From Mesobacillus campisalis (GTDB lineage Bacteria > Bacillota > Bacilli > Bacillales > Cytobacillaceae): 64,000 bases of DNA. Position numbers and translations under genes: made by a program. The stretch is taken from NCBI RefSeq assembly GCF_000986785.1, contig NZ_LAYY01000011.1, positions 1-64,000 of the forward strand, written 5' to 3'. Below the pieces are notes generated by a model. It ran no database searches. It was not told the origin of the DNA and was given only the letters and a program-made list of their open reading frames with translations. Each line of letters begins with the position of its first letter. Positions within the stretch are counted from its first letter, which is position 1. Of this stretch, positions 37,262 through 45,792 are shown in pieces.

Positions 37262-39319
37262 GTGGCGGAGACAGCAAAAGTGAGAACGGTATGCGGATAT
37301 TGCGGGACTGGCTGCGGCCTGGTGCTGGAAGTGGAGAACAATCAGATTGTTAAAATAAGGGGGGATAAAGAAGCGCCTGTCAATAAAGGACAAACCTGTG
37401 TGAAAGGGGCATTCGCCTATAAATATGTCCATGCCCCAAACCGGCTGAAGCATCCCTTGATCAGGAAAGGGGGCACTCTGGTACAGTCCACCTGGGATGA
37501 AGCTTATGATTTCATCGCAAAGAGGCTCACAAACATCAAGGAGAAACACGGTTCCGATGCCATTTCGATGTTCGCGTGCGCCAGGACGACAAATGAATCC
37601 AACTACATTACCCAAAAATTCATGAGGACCGCTATAGGCAGCAACCATATCGATGGCTGCAACCGAACATGACATGCCCCAAGTGTCGCCGGTCTGGCGA
37701 CTGTGTTTGGAAGCGGATTTCCAACAAATACCCTGGAGGATTTCGATGAGGCGGAGGTACTGCTCCTGATGGGTTCAAATACGTCAGAAGCTCACCCGAT
37801 TATCGCCAACCGAATGAAAAAAGCGGTCAAAAAAGGACTTAAAATCATTGTGGTCGATCCTAGAAAAATCGATATGGTCAAGTCTTCCCACCGCCATTTG
37901 CAGCTTGAGGTCGGTTCGGATATTGCCTTGATAAATGCCATGATTCACACAATTATAAAAGAGGAGTTGTACGATACCGATTTTATCAAGGATCATACAA
38001 CCGAATTTGAGGCATTAAGACAGAAAGTAGAAAGGTATACTCCTGAGTTTGCGGAAACCTTGACCGGCCTCGGCGCGGACGTGATTATGGAGGCTGCCCG
38101 CGAGTATGCACTCGCCAAAAGATCGATGATTGCATATACCCTGGGAATTACCGAGCATCATTGCGGAGTGAACAATGTTCTCGATATTGCCAATTTGGCC
38201 TTATTGACCGGGCATATCGGGAAAAGCGGAACAGGCATCATGCCGCTTCGCGGGCAGAATAATGTCCAGGGAGCAGGGGATATGGGCTGCCTGCCAAATC
38301 AGCTGACAGGTGGTATAAGCCTGGCGGATGAAACCTACCGCAAACGTTTTGAACAGGCTTGGGGCAGAGAAATAAACAGTAAGATAGGCGATACCCAGAC
38401 AAGAACATTTGAGCGCATGGAAAACAATGAAGTCAAAGCGCTGTATATCATTGGCGAAAACCCTCTGCTTGCGGACGTGCATATGAATCATACAAAGGAA
38501 ATATTTAAAAAACTTGACTTGCTGGTGGTCCAGGACATTTTCATGACAGAGACAGCAGAATACGCTCATGTGGTCCTGCCTGCAACATCATGGGGAGAAT
38601 CGGAGGGGACCTTTACTAATACGGACCGGCGTATTCAAAGGGTGAGGAAAGCGGTGGAGCCGCAGGGAGAGGCGAAAGAAGACTGGGAAATTCTTTGTGA
38701 GCTGTCTGGAAGGCTTGGTTATCCCATGAAGTACGAATCAAGTGAACAGATTTGGAATGAAGTCCGTGAATTGGCATGGGAAATGTATGGCGGAATCTCC
38801 TATGAACGACTGGAAACGGAATATAGCATCCATTATCCATGCCCGGATGAGCATCACCCTGGCACAAAAATCATGCATCTGGAGTTCCATGACACCGCCA
38901 AGCAAAAGGTTTCAAGCTTTGTTCCTGTCGACTATACACCGCCAATTGAACTTCCTGATGAAGAATATCCGTTCACTCTTACCACCGGACGCCGCTATGA
39001 ATCCTATAATACGCATACGCAAACAAGATTTTATGCAGAAGGCGTCAAACTCAAGCAAACGGAAGAGAGCCTTGATATCCATCCGGAAGATGCTGCAAGG
39101 CTCGGCATAGAGGATGGCGGCTTGGTCCAGGTGCGCTCAAGAAGAGGAGAATTGCAGGTAAAGGCCAAGATAACCGATCAGGTGATCCCCGGCCTTGTGT
39201 TTATGAGCTTTCACTGGTCTGAGGTTCCAACCAATGTCCTGACCATTAATGAGTTCGATCCAATCTCGGGCACAGCGGAATTTAAAGCATGCGCTGTCTC
39301 CGTCACACCGCTCTCCTGA
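37262..39319 (+). CDS. fdhF: Selenocysteine-containing formate dehydrogenase, catalytic subunit (FdhF type)
   Basis: Oxidises formate to CO2 at a molybdenum or tungsten bis-MGD centre. One 685-residue frame is interrupted only by TGA at 37670-37672, codon 137, exactly at the Cys/Sec active-site position (GCNRT-Sec-HAPSVAGLA). The [4Fe-4S] motif is Cys11, Cys14, Cys18, Cys46, followed by Lys48. LRGQNNVQGA holds the conserved active-site arginine. The cofactor-binding C-terminal domain has TGRRYESYNTHTQTR and FHWSEVPTNVLT. It lacks the N-terminal ferredoxin-like domain of the roughly 980-residue Bacillus YrhE/YjgC type. GTG start after AAGGAGGAG. No electron-partner gene is adjacent. Confidence 0.93.
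37670..37710 (+). promoter_or_regulatory. SECIS element of fdhF
   Basis: After the TGA come 18 bases, then a GGTCT apical loop (37691-37695) closed by GTCGCC (37685-37690) and GGCGAC (37696-37701), with an outer CCAA/TTGG helix possible at 37679 and 37707. The E. coli fdhF SECIS has the same GGUCU loop at the same distance from its UGA. SelB is expected to bind here. Confidence 0.88.
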
Positions 39320-39358
39320 AGAAAAAGCTGGTTCAGTTTTATTAAGCCATAAAAAATA

Positions 39359-39427
39359 AACGGAAAAACCCCGCTTAAACTGGGAAATGCCAACATTTCC
39401 CCGAATATAAGCGGAGTTTTTCCGTGT
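39359..39427. terminator. Large two-level hairpin after fdhF
   Basis: Outer stem CGGAAAAACCCCGCTTA with TAAGCGGAGTTTTTCCG, inner stem GGGAAATG/CATTTCCC. It acts as a plausible terminator for fdhF; related half-units recur at about 39470 and 39520. Confidence 0.65.
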
Positions 39428-39569
39428 ATACTCATCTTTTCCTTAGATTTAGGCCTATATAGAGAAGTTAATCGGAATTTATCCGCTTATTTCTTCTTCT
39501 TAAGTCCCTGCTTTATACCTTAACCGGAATTCCTCCGCCTAATAATTCCCTGCCTCCACGAGTTTATTT

Positions 39570-40142
39570 TTAATTGACTATATCCCGGTCATTCTCCTTT
39601 TGCCCTATTCTCTGAATCCCCCGTTTTGTAAACAAATTGAGCATGAAATTTGCAAACCTGTTAAAATGACCGTCCATTTTTTCAGAAAGGTCGGCTGCCC
39701 TTTCAAAAATCGAGGACTTGATGAAATCCAGCTTCCGGTCGAGTTTTTCAGCATTTGCTTCATGGCTGTCCAATGCTTCCATCACCGTTTTATGGTAGAC
39801 GTTTTGGAGGTCGTCATGCCGCTCCAGAACTTCTCTCATTTTAACTTGGTGCTTTAGTTGTTCATTTAGCGATGCTGTTGTTTTTTCATACTCGGCAAGT
39901 TTGCGGTTCATATCACGTAATAATTTTTCCTGCAATATGACTTGCTCTAATAAGACATCGTTGTACATTTCGCTTTTTTGAGCGTTTGCAGAATGGAATT
40001 CAACAAGTTTGTTTGCCAGCTTTTGCTGTTCCTGCAGGGCATTTTCGAGGAAGTTTTCGCGGAAGACCGCCTGGTTGCTGGAGGCGACCGCTTTTGTTTT
40101 CGGGTAATAGATTATTGCGGCAGGCTTTTTATCTTCAGGCAT
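39570..40142 (-). CDS. Coiled-coil protein of unknown function
   Basis: A 190-residue, highly charged protein; residues about 30-150 look like long heptad-rich helices (KLANKLVEFHSANAQKSEMYNDV and onward). No signal peptide; a hydrophobic FANFMLNLF stretch lies near the C-terminus. AAAGGAGGAG lies upstream of ATG 40142. Not recognised. Confidence 0.65.
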   Translation of the reverse strand: MPEDKKPAAIIYYPKTKAVASSNQAVFRENFLENALQEQQKLANKLVEFHSANAQKSEMYNDVLLEQVILQEKLLRDMNRKLAEYEKTTASLNEQLKHQVKMREVLERHDDLQNVYHKTVMEALDSHEANAEKLDRKLDFIKSSIFERAADLSEKMDGHFNRFANFMLNLFTKRGIQRIGQKENDRDIVN

Positions 40143-40301
40143 ATAAACTCATGCTCCTCCTTTTTATTGTTTTTATATCGTATGATATATGTTAAAAATA
40201 GGACCGGGTTTGCCAAAGTCTGGGCTAATGCGGAGTTTTTTTCATGAAAGCAGAGGATTTGCGAATACTAAAAAAAACGGTGAAAGAAGGGAGCAGGTTA
40301 T

Positions 40302-41081
40302 ATGCTGACAAATGGGCAGCTGGATGCTTTGAAACAGCAATTGCTTGATAGAAGACAGGAGCTTGAACAAAACTTTGAGATAAATGAGCATTATGGCATG
40401 GAAAGAGGGCATTACCACGAATCGATGGGGGAGCTTTCCAGCATTGATAACCACCCGGCGGATGAGGGAACGGACCTGTATGAACGGGAAAAGGATATAG
40501 CATTGAAACAGCATGATGAATATCAGATGGAGAATATCCAAAGTGCTCTTCAGGCGATGGAGAAAGGGGATTATGGTTCATGCCAGGTGTGCGGAAAGGA
40601 GATTCCCTATGAGCGGCTCGAGGCTGTTCCGGAAACGAGATTTTGCATTGAGCATACACCCGATAGAACGATCAGTACCAACCGTCCCATTGAAGAAGGT
40701 GTGTTGATGCCGCCTTTTGGAAAATTTGACAAAGACTTGCAGGATGAAAGTGTTGCCTATGATGCGGAGGATTCCTGGCAGGATGTAGCAAGTTATGGAA
40801 CATCGGAAACCCCTTCCGATTTTTACCAGCCTCAGGACCATTATAATGATACGTATAACGAGTCCGAAGAGAACACCGGCTATGTGGAGGATTACGAAAA
40901 TTTTATTGGCAATGATATTGAAGGGAAGGAAATTACCGTATTTCCAAACGCCCAGCATGAGCAATATGAAAGTCAACTGGATGAGGAAGGAATCATGACA
41001 TCATTTGGGGACCTCCCTGCCTATGAGCATGACCCTTATGTGGAAGACGAGAAGAATAGGGATAGCTTTTATATTGATTAG
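40302..41081 (+). CDS. yteA: YteA-family sporulation protein (TraR/DksA zinc finger)
   Basis: A 259-residue protein. The N-terminal DksA-like coiled coil (LTNGQLDALKQQLLDRRQEL) and NHPADEGTDLYEREKD are followed by a zinc finger CQVCGKEIPYERL...FCIEH (about 98-120). An acidic C-terminal half with FGDLPAYEHDPYVED follows. This is the YteA layout of spore-forming bacilli, whose exact role is unclear. AGGAG-type site upstream (GGAGCAGG). Confidence 0.9.
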   Translation: MLTNGQLDALKQQLLDRRQELEQNFEINEHYGMERGHYHESMGELSSIDNHPADEGTDLYEREKDIALKQHDEYQMENIQSALQAMEKGDYGSCQVCGKEIPYERLEAVPETRFCIEHTPDRTISTNRPIEEGVLMPPFGKFDKDLQDESVAYDAEDSWQDVASYGTSETPSDFYQPQDHYNDTYNESEENTGYVEDYENFIGNDIEGKEITVFPNAQHEQYESQLDEEGIMTSFGDLPAYEHDPYVEDEKNRDSFYID

Positions 41082-41088
41082 GCAAGGC

Positions 41089-41126
41089 AGCCGGCTGCGG
41101 GAAATTCCGCGGCCGGCTTTTTTATA
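41089..41126 (+). terminator. yteA terminator
   Basis: AGCCGGCTGCGG/CCGCGGCCGGCT stem (one mismatch) and TTTTTTAT. Confidence 0.85.
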
Positions 41127-41211
41127 AAAAGGGCTTTTATGAAAAAAATTGGTTAGCAGTCAATAATCCCGGGAAAAGAGAAGCAAACAGCAGATAAAAT
41201 GGGGTGCAATC

Positions 41212-42072
41212 ATGAAAGACAAGCTTCTAAGATATGGAAAGAAAGTTTTCCGCGAGTTTCAGAATGACCAGGCTACCGGGCTGGCTGCCCAGCAGGCATA
41301 CTATTATATGCTTGCCATCTTTCCAATGCTGATCCTGTTAGTAGCCATCGTTCCATATTTGAATATCCAGCCGGAAACTGCTTTGCAGTTTGTAGACAAT
41401 GTCCTGCCGCCGGAGTCCGCCGAACTGTTAAGGGACAATGTTCTCAGAATCATCACGGAACGGAATGGCGGTTTGCTGACCTTTGGGATTATAGGGACGA
41501 TTTGGTCTGCATCAAATGGGATGAATGCATTTATTAAAGCGATGAATACTGCTTTTGATGTTGAAGAGACCCGTTCCTTCATCAAAGCGAGACTGCTTTC
41601 CATCCTCATGACCTTTGCCCTGATTGTGGCATTTGTCGTGGCGCTGCTGCTTCCCGTATTTGGAAGAGTCATCCTTGATTTCCTGACTTCCTTCCTGCCA
41701 ATTTCCGGGGGCATGGAAACCCTGATTTCGATTATGCGCTGGGTAATCGCGTTCACAGTCATTATTGCAGTCCTGGTTTTACTATACCGAGTGGCTCCAA
41801 ATAAAAAGTATCCATGGAAGCATGTGCTTCCGGGAGCCATTTTTGCGACCATCATGTGGCAGCTGATTTCCCTGGGCTTTTCCTTTTATGTCAGCAATTT
41901 TGGCAATTACTCCGCAACGTATGGAAGTATTGGCGGGGTGATTGTCCTTATGCTATGGCTGTTCCTAACCGGGCTTGCCCTTGTGATTGGCGGCGAAATC
42001 AATGCAGTATACCACCATGAGAAGGACAGGGAGCGTAAATTCGGAGGCGATAAACACGTCATTACACCGTAA
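41212..42072 (+). CDS. YihY/BrkB family inner-membrane protein
   Basis: A 286-residue integral membrane protein with about six helices. Typical features are LAAQQAYYYMLAIFPMLILL, GTIWSASNGMNAFIKAMN, the basic YRVAPNKKYPWKHVLPGA loop and GSIGGVIVLMLWLFLTGLALVIGGEINA. The family was once misassigned as RNase BN; its real function is unclear. A single gene with its own terminator. Confidence 0.9.
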   Translation: MKDKLLRYGKKVFREFQNDQATGLAAQQAYYYMLAIFPMLILLVAIVPYLNIQPETALQFVDNVLPPESAELLRDNVLRIITERNGGLLTFGIIGTIWSASNGMNAFIKAMNTAFDVEETRSFIKARLLSILMTFALIVAFVVALLLPVFGRVILDFLTSFLPISGGMETLISIMRWVIAFTVIIAVLVLLYRVAPNKKYPWKHVLPGAIFATIMWQLISLGFSFYVSNFGNYSATYGSIGGVIVLMLWLFLTGLALVIGGEINAVYHHEKDRERKFGGDKHVITP

Positions 42073-42075
42073 TCA

Positions 42076-42109
42076 AAAAAAGATGGGCCCATTGGGTCCA
42101 TCCTTTTTG
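42076..42109. terminator. Bidirectional terminator
   Basis: AAAAAGATGGGCCCA/TGGGTCCATCCTTTTT hairpin between convergent genes. Confidence 0.8.
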
Positions 42110-42129
42110 ACTATGGAAATATTATACGG

Positions 42130-42381
42130 TTAAAATAAAAGTTCATACACCTCATTAAGTTGATAGGCACGCTGTTCATCCTGTTCATTTTTTGCGTATT
42201 GTATTTCCCAAGGCAGGATTTTATTGAGATATTCCGACTCTTCAAAGGTCAGGTCATTGACCAGTGCCCCTTCAGAAGCATAGCTTCCCTTTTCAATTTT
42301 GCGGTATATGCCGACACTGACATCATCTTTTTCCGTATAGTTCGCAAGGATCTCCCTCAAATAGGCAATTGTCTGTTCCAT
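42130..42381 (-). CDS. csgA: CsgA-like sporulation protein
   Basis: An 83-residue protein closely resembling B. subtilis CsgA, a sigma-G-dependent small spore-compartment protein (unrelated to curli): MEQTIAYLREILANY, LTFEESEYLNKILPWEIQYAKNEQDEQRAYQLNEVYELLF. It is coupled to the upstream gene, whose stop overlaps this start by one base. Confidence 0.85.
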   Translation of the reverse strand: MEQTIAYLREILANYTEKDDVSVGIYRKIEKGSYASEGALVNDLTFEESEYLNKILPWEIQYAKNEQDEQRAYQLNEVYELLF

Positions 42382-42590
42382 TACTCTTTCCGCTCCTCAA
42401 AATAGTTCCGAAATTTATCAGTATCTGTTAGTCCCAGGTTTTCATAATAGGGATTGTCTACGGTAGAATCTTTTGGGTCCAAATTCGTTTTGATCACCAG
42501 CATCGGTTTACTCGGGGCATCGCCAATCAATCGGTCGTCCAGTTCTTTAAAGTCCGGCATCTTATTGCTCCCAGGCTTATTTGGTTCCAT
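42381..42590 (-). CDS. Small conserved protein upstream of csgA
   Basis: A 69-residue hydrophilic protein (MEPNKPGSNKMPDFKELDD and NPYYENLGLTDTDKFRNYF). GGAGGTG lies upstream of ATG 42590; a GTG at 42599 sits inside the ribosome site. Its stop overlaps the csgA start, so the two form a unit. Function is unknown. Confidence 0.75.
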   Translation of the reverse strand: MEPNKPGSNKMPDFKELDDRLIGDAPSKPMLVIKTNLDPKDSTVDNPYYENLGLTDTDKFRNYFEERKE

Positions 42591-42790
42591 CTCACGCACC
42601 TCCTGCCATTATTTTGCTAAGCTGTTCATAAAATTATGTATGAAGGGCAGTTGACCCATTCTTTCGGTACTTTGTATGATACAATAGAAGGATGTAGAAT
42701 ATAATCGTAATTTAGCGAAGAATATCGATAGAAAGACAGAAGAGTGGCAAATGCTCTAATTGCTATGGGTTCAAGGAGTGGGTGGAAAAA

Positions 42791-42979
42791 ATGGCTGATA
42801 CCAACAGGCTGCAGCTGAATGTGAGAGTGACAAAAGAGACTGCCGATAAATTGGATGAGATTGTTGCCTATTATCAGGAAAACACCAAAATCGGAAGAGT
42901 ATATAAAGGTGATGTACTGACTGATATCATCGAAAAGTCCTATGAGATTATGCAAAAACAAAAACAGCGCAGCGGGTAA
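42791..42979 (+). CDS. Small ribbon-helix-helix-like protein
   Basis: A 62-residue protein, MADTNRLQLNVRVTKETADKLDEIV..., with a basic N-terminal strand followed by helices, the layout of RHH DNA-binding proteins. AAGGAG lies 11 bases from ATG 42791. No toxin partner is beside it. Not matched to a named family. Confidence 0.65.
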   Translation: MADTNRLQLNVRVTKETADKLDEIVAYYQENTKIGRVYKGDVLTDIIEKSYEIMQKQKQRSG

Positions 42980-42994
42980 CCGCTATAAGAGGAA

Positions 42995-43025
42995 AAAGGG
43001 TGCCTTGACCGGCATCCTTTTTTTG
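42995..43025 (+). terminator. Terminator after RHH-like gene
   Basis: AAAGGGTGCC/GGCATCCTTT stem (one G-U pair) then TTTTTTG. Confidence 0.75.
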
Positions 43026-43198
43026 TCGTCTTGCCTAAACCTTTGTATTAGGAAAGAATCGGCAATATCTAAAACCTTTTTGTTCATTAAAAAAAAATTA
43101 GGAAAAAGCAGGAATTAGGAATTTGTCGAAGAAATATTCATAATATTCAAATTTGCTCCGGCGGAATAGGGTGGTGGTTGATTCTTCTCGCAGGAAAT

Positions 43199-43213
43199 AT
43201 GTAAGCGTTTTCA
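43199..43213. promoter_or_regulatory. cre site (CcpA) upstream of the acyl-CoA ligase/R2lox operon
   Basis: ATGTAAGCGTTTTCA fits the cre consensus WTGNAANCGNWWNCA at every position. It lies 46 bases before the first gene, so catabolite repression is expected. Confidence 0.75.
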
Positions 43214-43258
43214 TGTAGTTCTGCCAATTGAAAGGATTTTTTCCAAGGAGGGGAATTC

Positions 43259-44797
43259 GTGAATCTAAAACAATTATTGGACTCGAACATTGAAACATAT
43301 GGCGAATATGATGTCATTCATTTCAGGGAGAGGTCCTACACCAACTTGGAGACAAAAGTGATTTCAGACAGTCTAGCTGCCGGGTTGGAGTCAATGGGTA
43401 TTGGCCGGGGAGATAAGGTGATAGTCATCATGCCTAATTGCCCTGAAGTGGTTTTTTCCTATCAGGGAATCATTCGTGCAGGTGCTGTAATTGTTCCTGT
43501 CATGTTTACGCTCCATCCAAAAGAAATCCACTATATACTTTCCAGCAGCGATGTAAAAGCGGTTATTACGTCTGCTTTTGTGATTGATAAGGTCAGGGAA
43601 GCGATAATGGGTCTGGATATGAAGCCAGCCATCATTGCGGTCGATATGCCTGCCGGCGGGAACATCCATTCTTTCAGCCGCGTCCTGAAACAGCGCGCCA
43701 TTGGAACTGAAAAGAACAATATCACCATTTCCGAAAACGATACAGCCGTTATTCTTTATACCTCTGGAACAACCGGAAGCCCAAAGGGAGTCATTCTAAC
43801 TCATAAAAATCTTTACTCCAATGCGGCTAATTCAGCAAAGCATAATGAAACGGAGAGGGGAACGACGCTTGGGGTTCTTCCGCTTGCCCATGTGTATGGT
43901 TTAACGATGTCCAACATCTGCTTTTTAACCGGTAGTTCCGTTGTTGTCTTTCCCGCTTTTAATCCAGCTGAAATCTTTGCAGCCATTGAAAAATATAAAG
44001 TTAAGTCGTTTTCCGCCGTGCCCGCCATGATACATGCATTGCTTTCCTATCCGGACAGTGATAAATACGACACGGGCAGCCTCGAATGGGTGGGATCAGG
44101 TTCGGCACCGCTGCCGGTCTCTCTTTTACATGCGTTCCAGGAAAAATTCAAGGCTAAGGTTTATGAGGGCTATGGGCTTTCGGAGGCTGCCCCGGTGGTC
44201 ACTTCCCATCGCAAAAACTTCCCAATTAAGCCGGGCTCAGTCGGAATCCCGATTCCAGGTGTGGAAGTCAGGATTGTGGATGAGGATGGCGTGGAGGTAC
44301 CTGCAGGAGAGGTTGGAGAGCTTGTTGTCAGGGGCGACAATGTGACAAATGGTTATTATGAGAGACCTGACGAAACAGAAAAGATTCTTAAGGATTCCTG
44401 GCTGCATACCGGTGACATGGCCCGGATGGATGAGGAAGGCTATGTCTTCATCGTTGACCGCAAAAAGGATTTAATCATCAGAGGTGGCTTCAACATCTAT
44501 CCCCGCGACGTGGAGGAGATCCTCAATGGCCATGAAGCTGTTTCGGAGGCTGCAGTGGTGGGAGTGCCAGATGAACGGATGGGGGAAGAGATGGTGGCCT
44601 GTATCGTAAAAAAGAATGGATCAAGTGTTTCTGAAGAGGAACTGCTTTTGTACTGCCAGGACCATCTTGCCATAAATAAAACACCTAGGAAAGTCGTGTT
44701 TATGGAAGCCCTGCCGAGAAATGGAGTCGGAAAAATCCTTAAAACCCAATTGCGGAAGGCGGCCGCAGATATCGTGCAGCCTTTTGGGCAGGAATGA
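43259..44797 (+). CDS. Acyl-CoA ligase (long-chain-fatty-acid--CoA ligase type)
   Basis: Activates a carboxylic acid with ATP and CoA. The 512-residue product has the P-loop LYTSGTTGSPKGV, VYEGYGLSEAAPV, the TGD motif in WLHTGDMARMDEEGY, DRKKDLIIRGGFNIYPRDVEE (hinge) and the catalytic lysine in RNGVGKILKTQLR. Close in layout to B. subtilis LcfB (YhfL). GTG start after AAGGAGGGG. First gene of a four-gene operon with R2lox, aldehyde and alcohol dehydrogenases. Substrate unknown. Confidence 0.92.
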   Translation: MNLKQLLDSNIETYGEYDVIHFRERSYTNLETKVISDSLAAGLESMGIGRGDKVIVIMPNCPEVVFSYQGIIRAGAVIVPVMFTLHPKEIHYILSSSDVKAVITSAFVIDKVREAIMGLDMKPAIIAVDMPAGGNIHSFSRVLKQRAIGTEKNNITISENDTAVILYTSGTTGSPKGVILTHKNLYSNAANSAKHNETERGTTLGVLPLAHVYGLTMSNICFLTGSSVVVFPAFNPAEIFAAIEKYKVKSFSAVPAMIHALLSYPDSDKYDTGSLEWVGSGSAPLPVSLLHAFQEKFKAKVYEGYGLSEAAPVVTSHRKNFPIKPGSVGIPIPGVEVRIVDEDGVEVPAGEVGELVVRGDNVTNGYYERPDETEKILKDSWLHTGDMARMDEEGYVFIVDRKKDLIIRGGFNIYPRDVEEILNGHEAVSEAAVVGVPDERMGEEMVACIVKKNGSSVSEEELLLYCQDHLAINKTPRKVVFMEALPRNGVGKILKTQLRKAAADIVQPFGQE

Positions 44798-44875
44798 GGG
44801 CTGATCGGTTTTGCTCATAGAGCATACATCAAGGTTATCCTTACCATAAATATTTTTCTTTAAGGAGCTGATATT

Positions 44876-45769
44876 GTGGAAGAACGGACGATATTAACGA
44901 CAAGCAAGCGCGGGCTGCTGGAGGATTCTTTTCCTTTCCGGCTGTATCAAAAAGCCAAGAAACATGGCATTTGGAACCCAGCGGAAATCGATTTTACCCA
45001 GGATGCAAAGGATTGGCAAACCCTGACGGCTGAACAGCAGCATGACATTCTGCGCCTGATTTCCCAGTTCCAGGCCGGAGAGGAAGCGGTAACGCTCGAT
45101 TTGCTGCCATTAATCATGAGCATTGCCAAGGAAGGGAGGCTGGAAGAAGAAATGTTCCTGACCACTTTCCTTTTTGAAGAAGCAAAGCACACGGAATTCT
45201 TCCGGCTGGTCCTGAATGCCATCGGAGAAACAGGAGACCTTTCCCATTTCCACTCTGATACGTATAAAACGATATTTTATAAGATTCTGCCTGAAACCAT
45301 GCAAAGACTGGAGTCAGACCAGTCCCCGGAAGCCGTAGCTGAAGCAGCGACGGTGTACAACATGTTTGTCGAAGGGGTAATGGCTGAAACAGGATATTAC
45401 TCTTTCTATCAATCTCTTGAACAATTGGGGCTGATGCCAGGCTTGATGAAGGGGATTGAGAATTTGAAGCGTGATGAGTCCCGCCATATTGCCTACGGGA
45501 CATTCCTTCTTCAGCGCCTGATTTGCGAGCATCCTCATCTCTATGATCTTGTTACTGCAAAGATGGAAGAACTGGCTCCATTGGCTGTCAGGATCAACCA
45601 GGAAGGGTTCGCGGGCCGCGACGTAAGCGAATTTGGACATATACTTGAAGATACCATGAATTTCACGATGAAGCAGCTTTCTGTAAGGATGGATATCCTG
45701 GCACGTGCTAAGGGAAAGAAAATTGAAGAAATCTACGGTGTTTCTGAAAAAGAAATGGGCGTTCTGTAA
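44876..45769 (+). CDS. R2-like ligand-binding oxidase (R2lox)
   Basis: A ferritin-like Mn/Fe oxidase that resembles ribonucleotide reductase R2 but carries no radical tyrosine chain. Metal ligands are seen at Glu69, Glu102, His105, Glu166, Glu201 and His204 (QAGEEAVT, FEEAKHTEFF, VEGVMAETG, DESRHIAYG). Val72 and Tyr161 correspond to the Val-Tyr ether cross-link pair of the characterised Geobacillus protein. 297 residues. GTG start after AAGGAG. The natural substrate of the family is unknown; here it sits in an alcohol/aldehyde/acyl-CoA operon, which hints at oxidation of a lipid-like molecule. Confidence 0.9.
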   Translation: MEERTILTTSKRGLLEDSFPFRLYQKAKKHGIWNPAEIDFTQDAKDWQTLTAEQQHDILRLISQFQAGEEAVTLDLLPLIMSIAKEGRLEEEMFLTTFLFEEAKHTEFFRLVLNAIGETGDLSHFHSDTYKTIFYKILPETMQRLESDQSPEAVAEAATVYNMFVEGVMAETGYYSFYQSLEQLGLMPGLMKGIENLKRDESRHIAYGTFLLQRLICEHPHLYDLVTAKMEELAPLAVRINQEGFAGRDVSEFGHILEDTMNFTMKQLSVRMDILARAKGKKIEEIYGVSEKEMGVL

Positions 45770-45792
45770 TACCAATATAGAGGAGGATTAAA

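Noticed and set aside
37670-37672. Nonsense mutation making fdhF a pseudogene
   Set aside because: The TGA is at the exact Cys/Sec position, both sides are intact, and a SECIS-like hairpin follows at the right distance.
37703-39319. A separate second formate dehydrogenase gene starting at ATG 37703
   Set aside because: It has no ribosome site and lacks the Fe-S domain; it is the 3' part of fdhF after the Sec codon.
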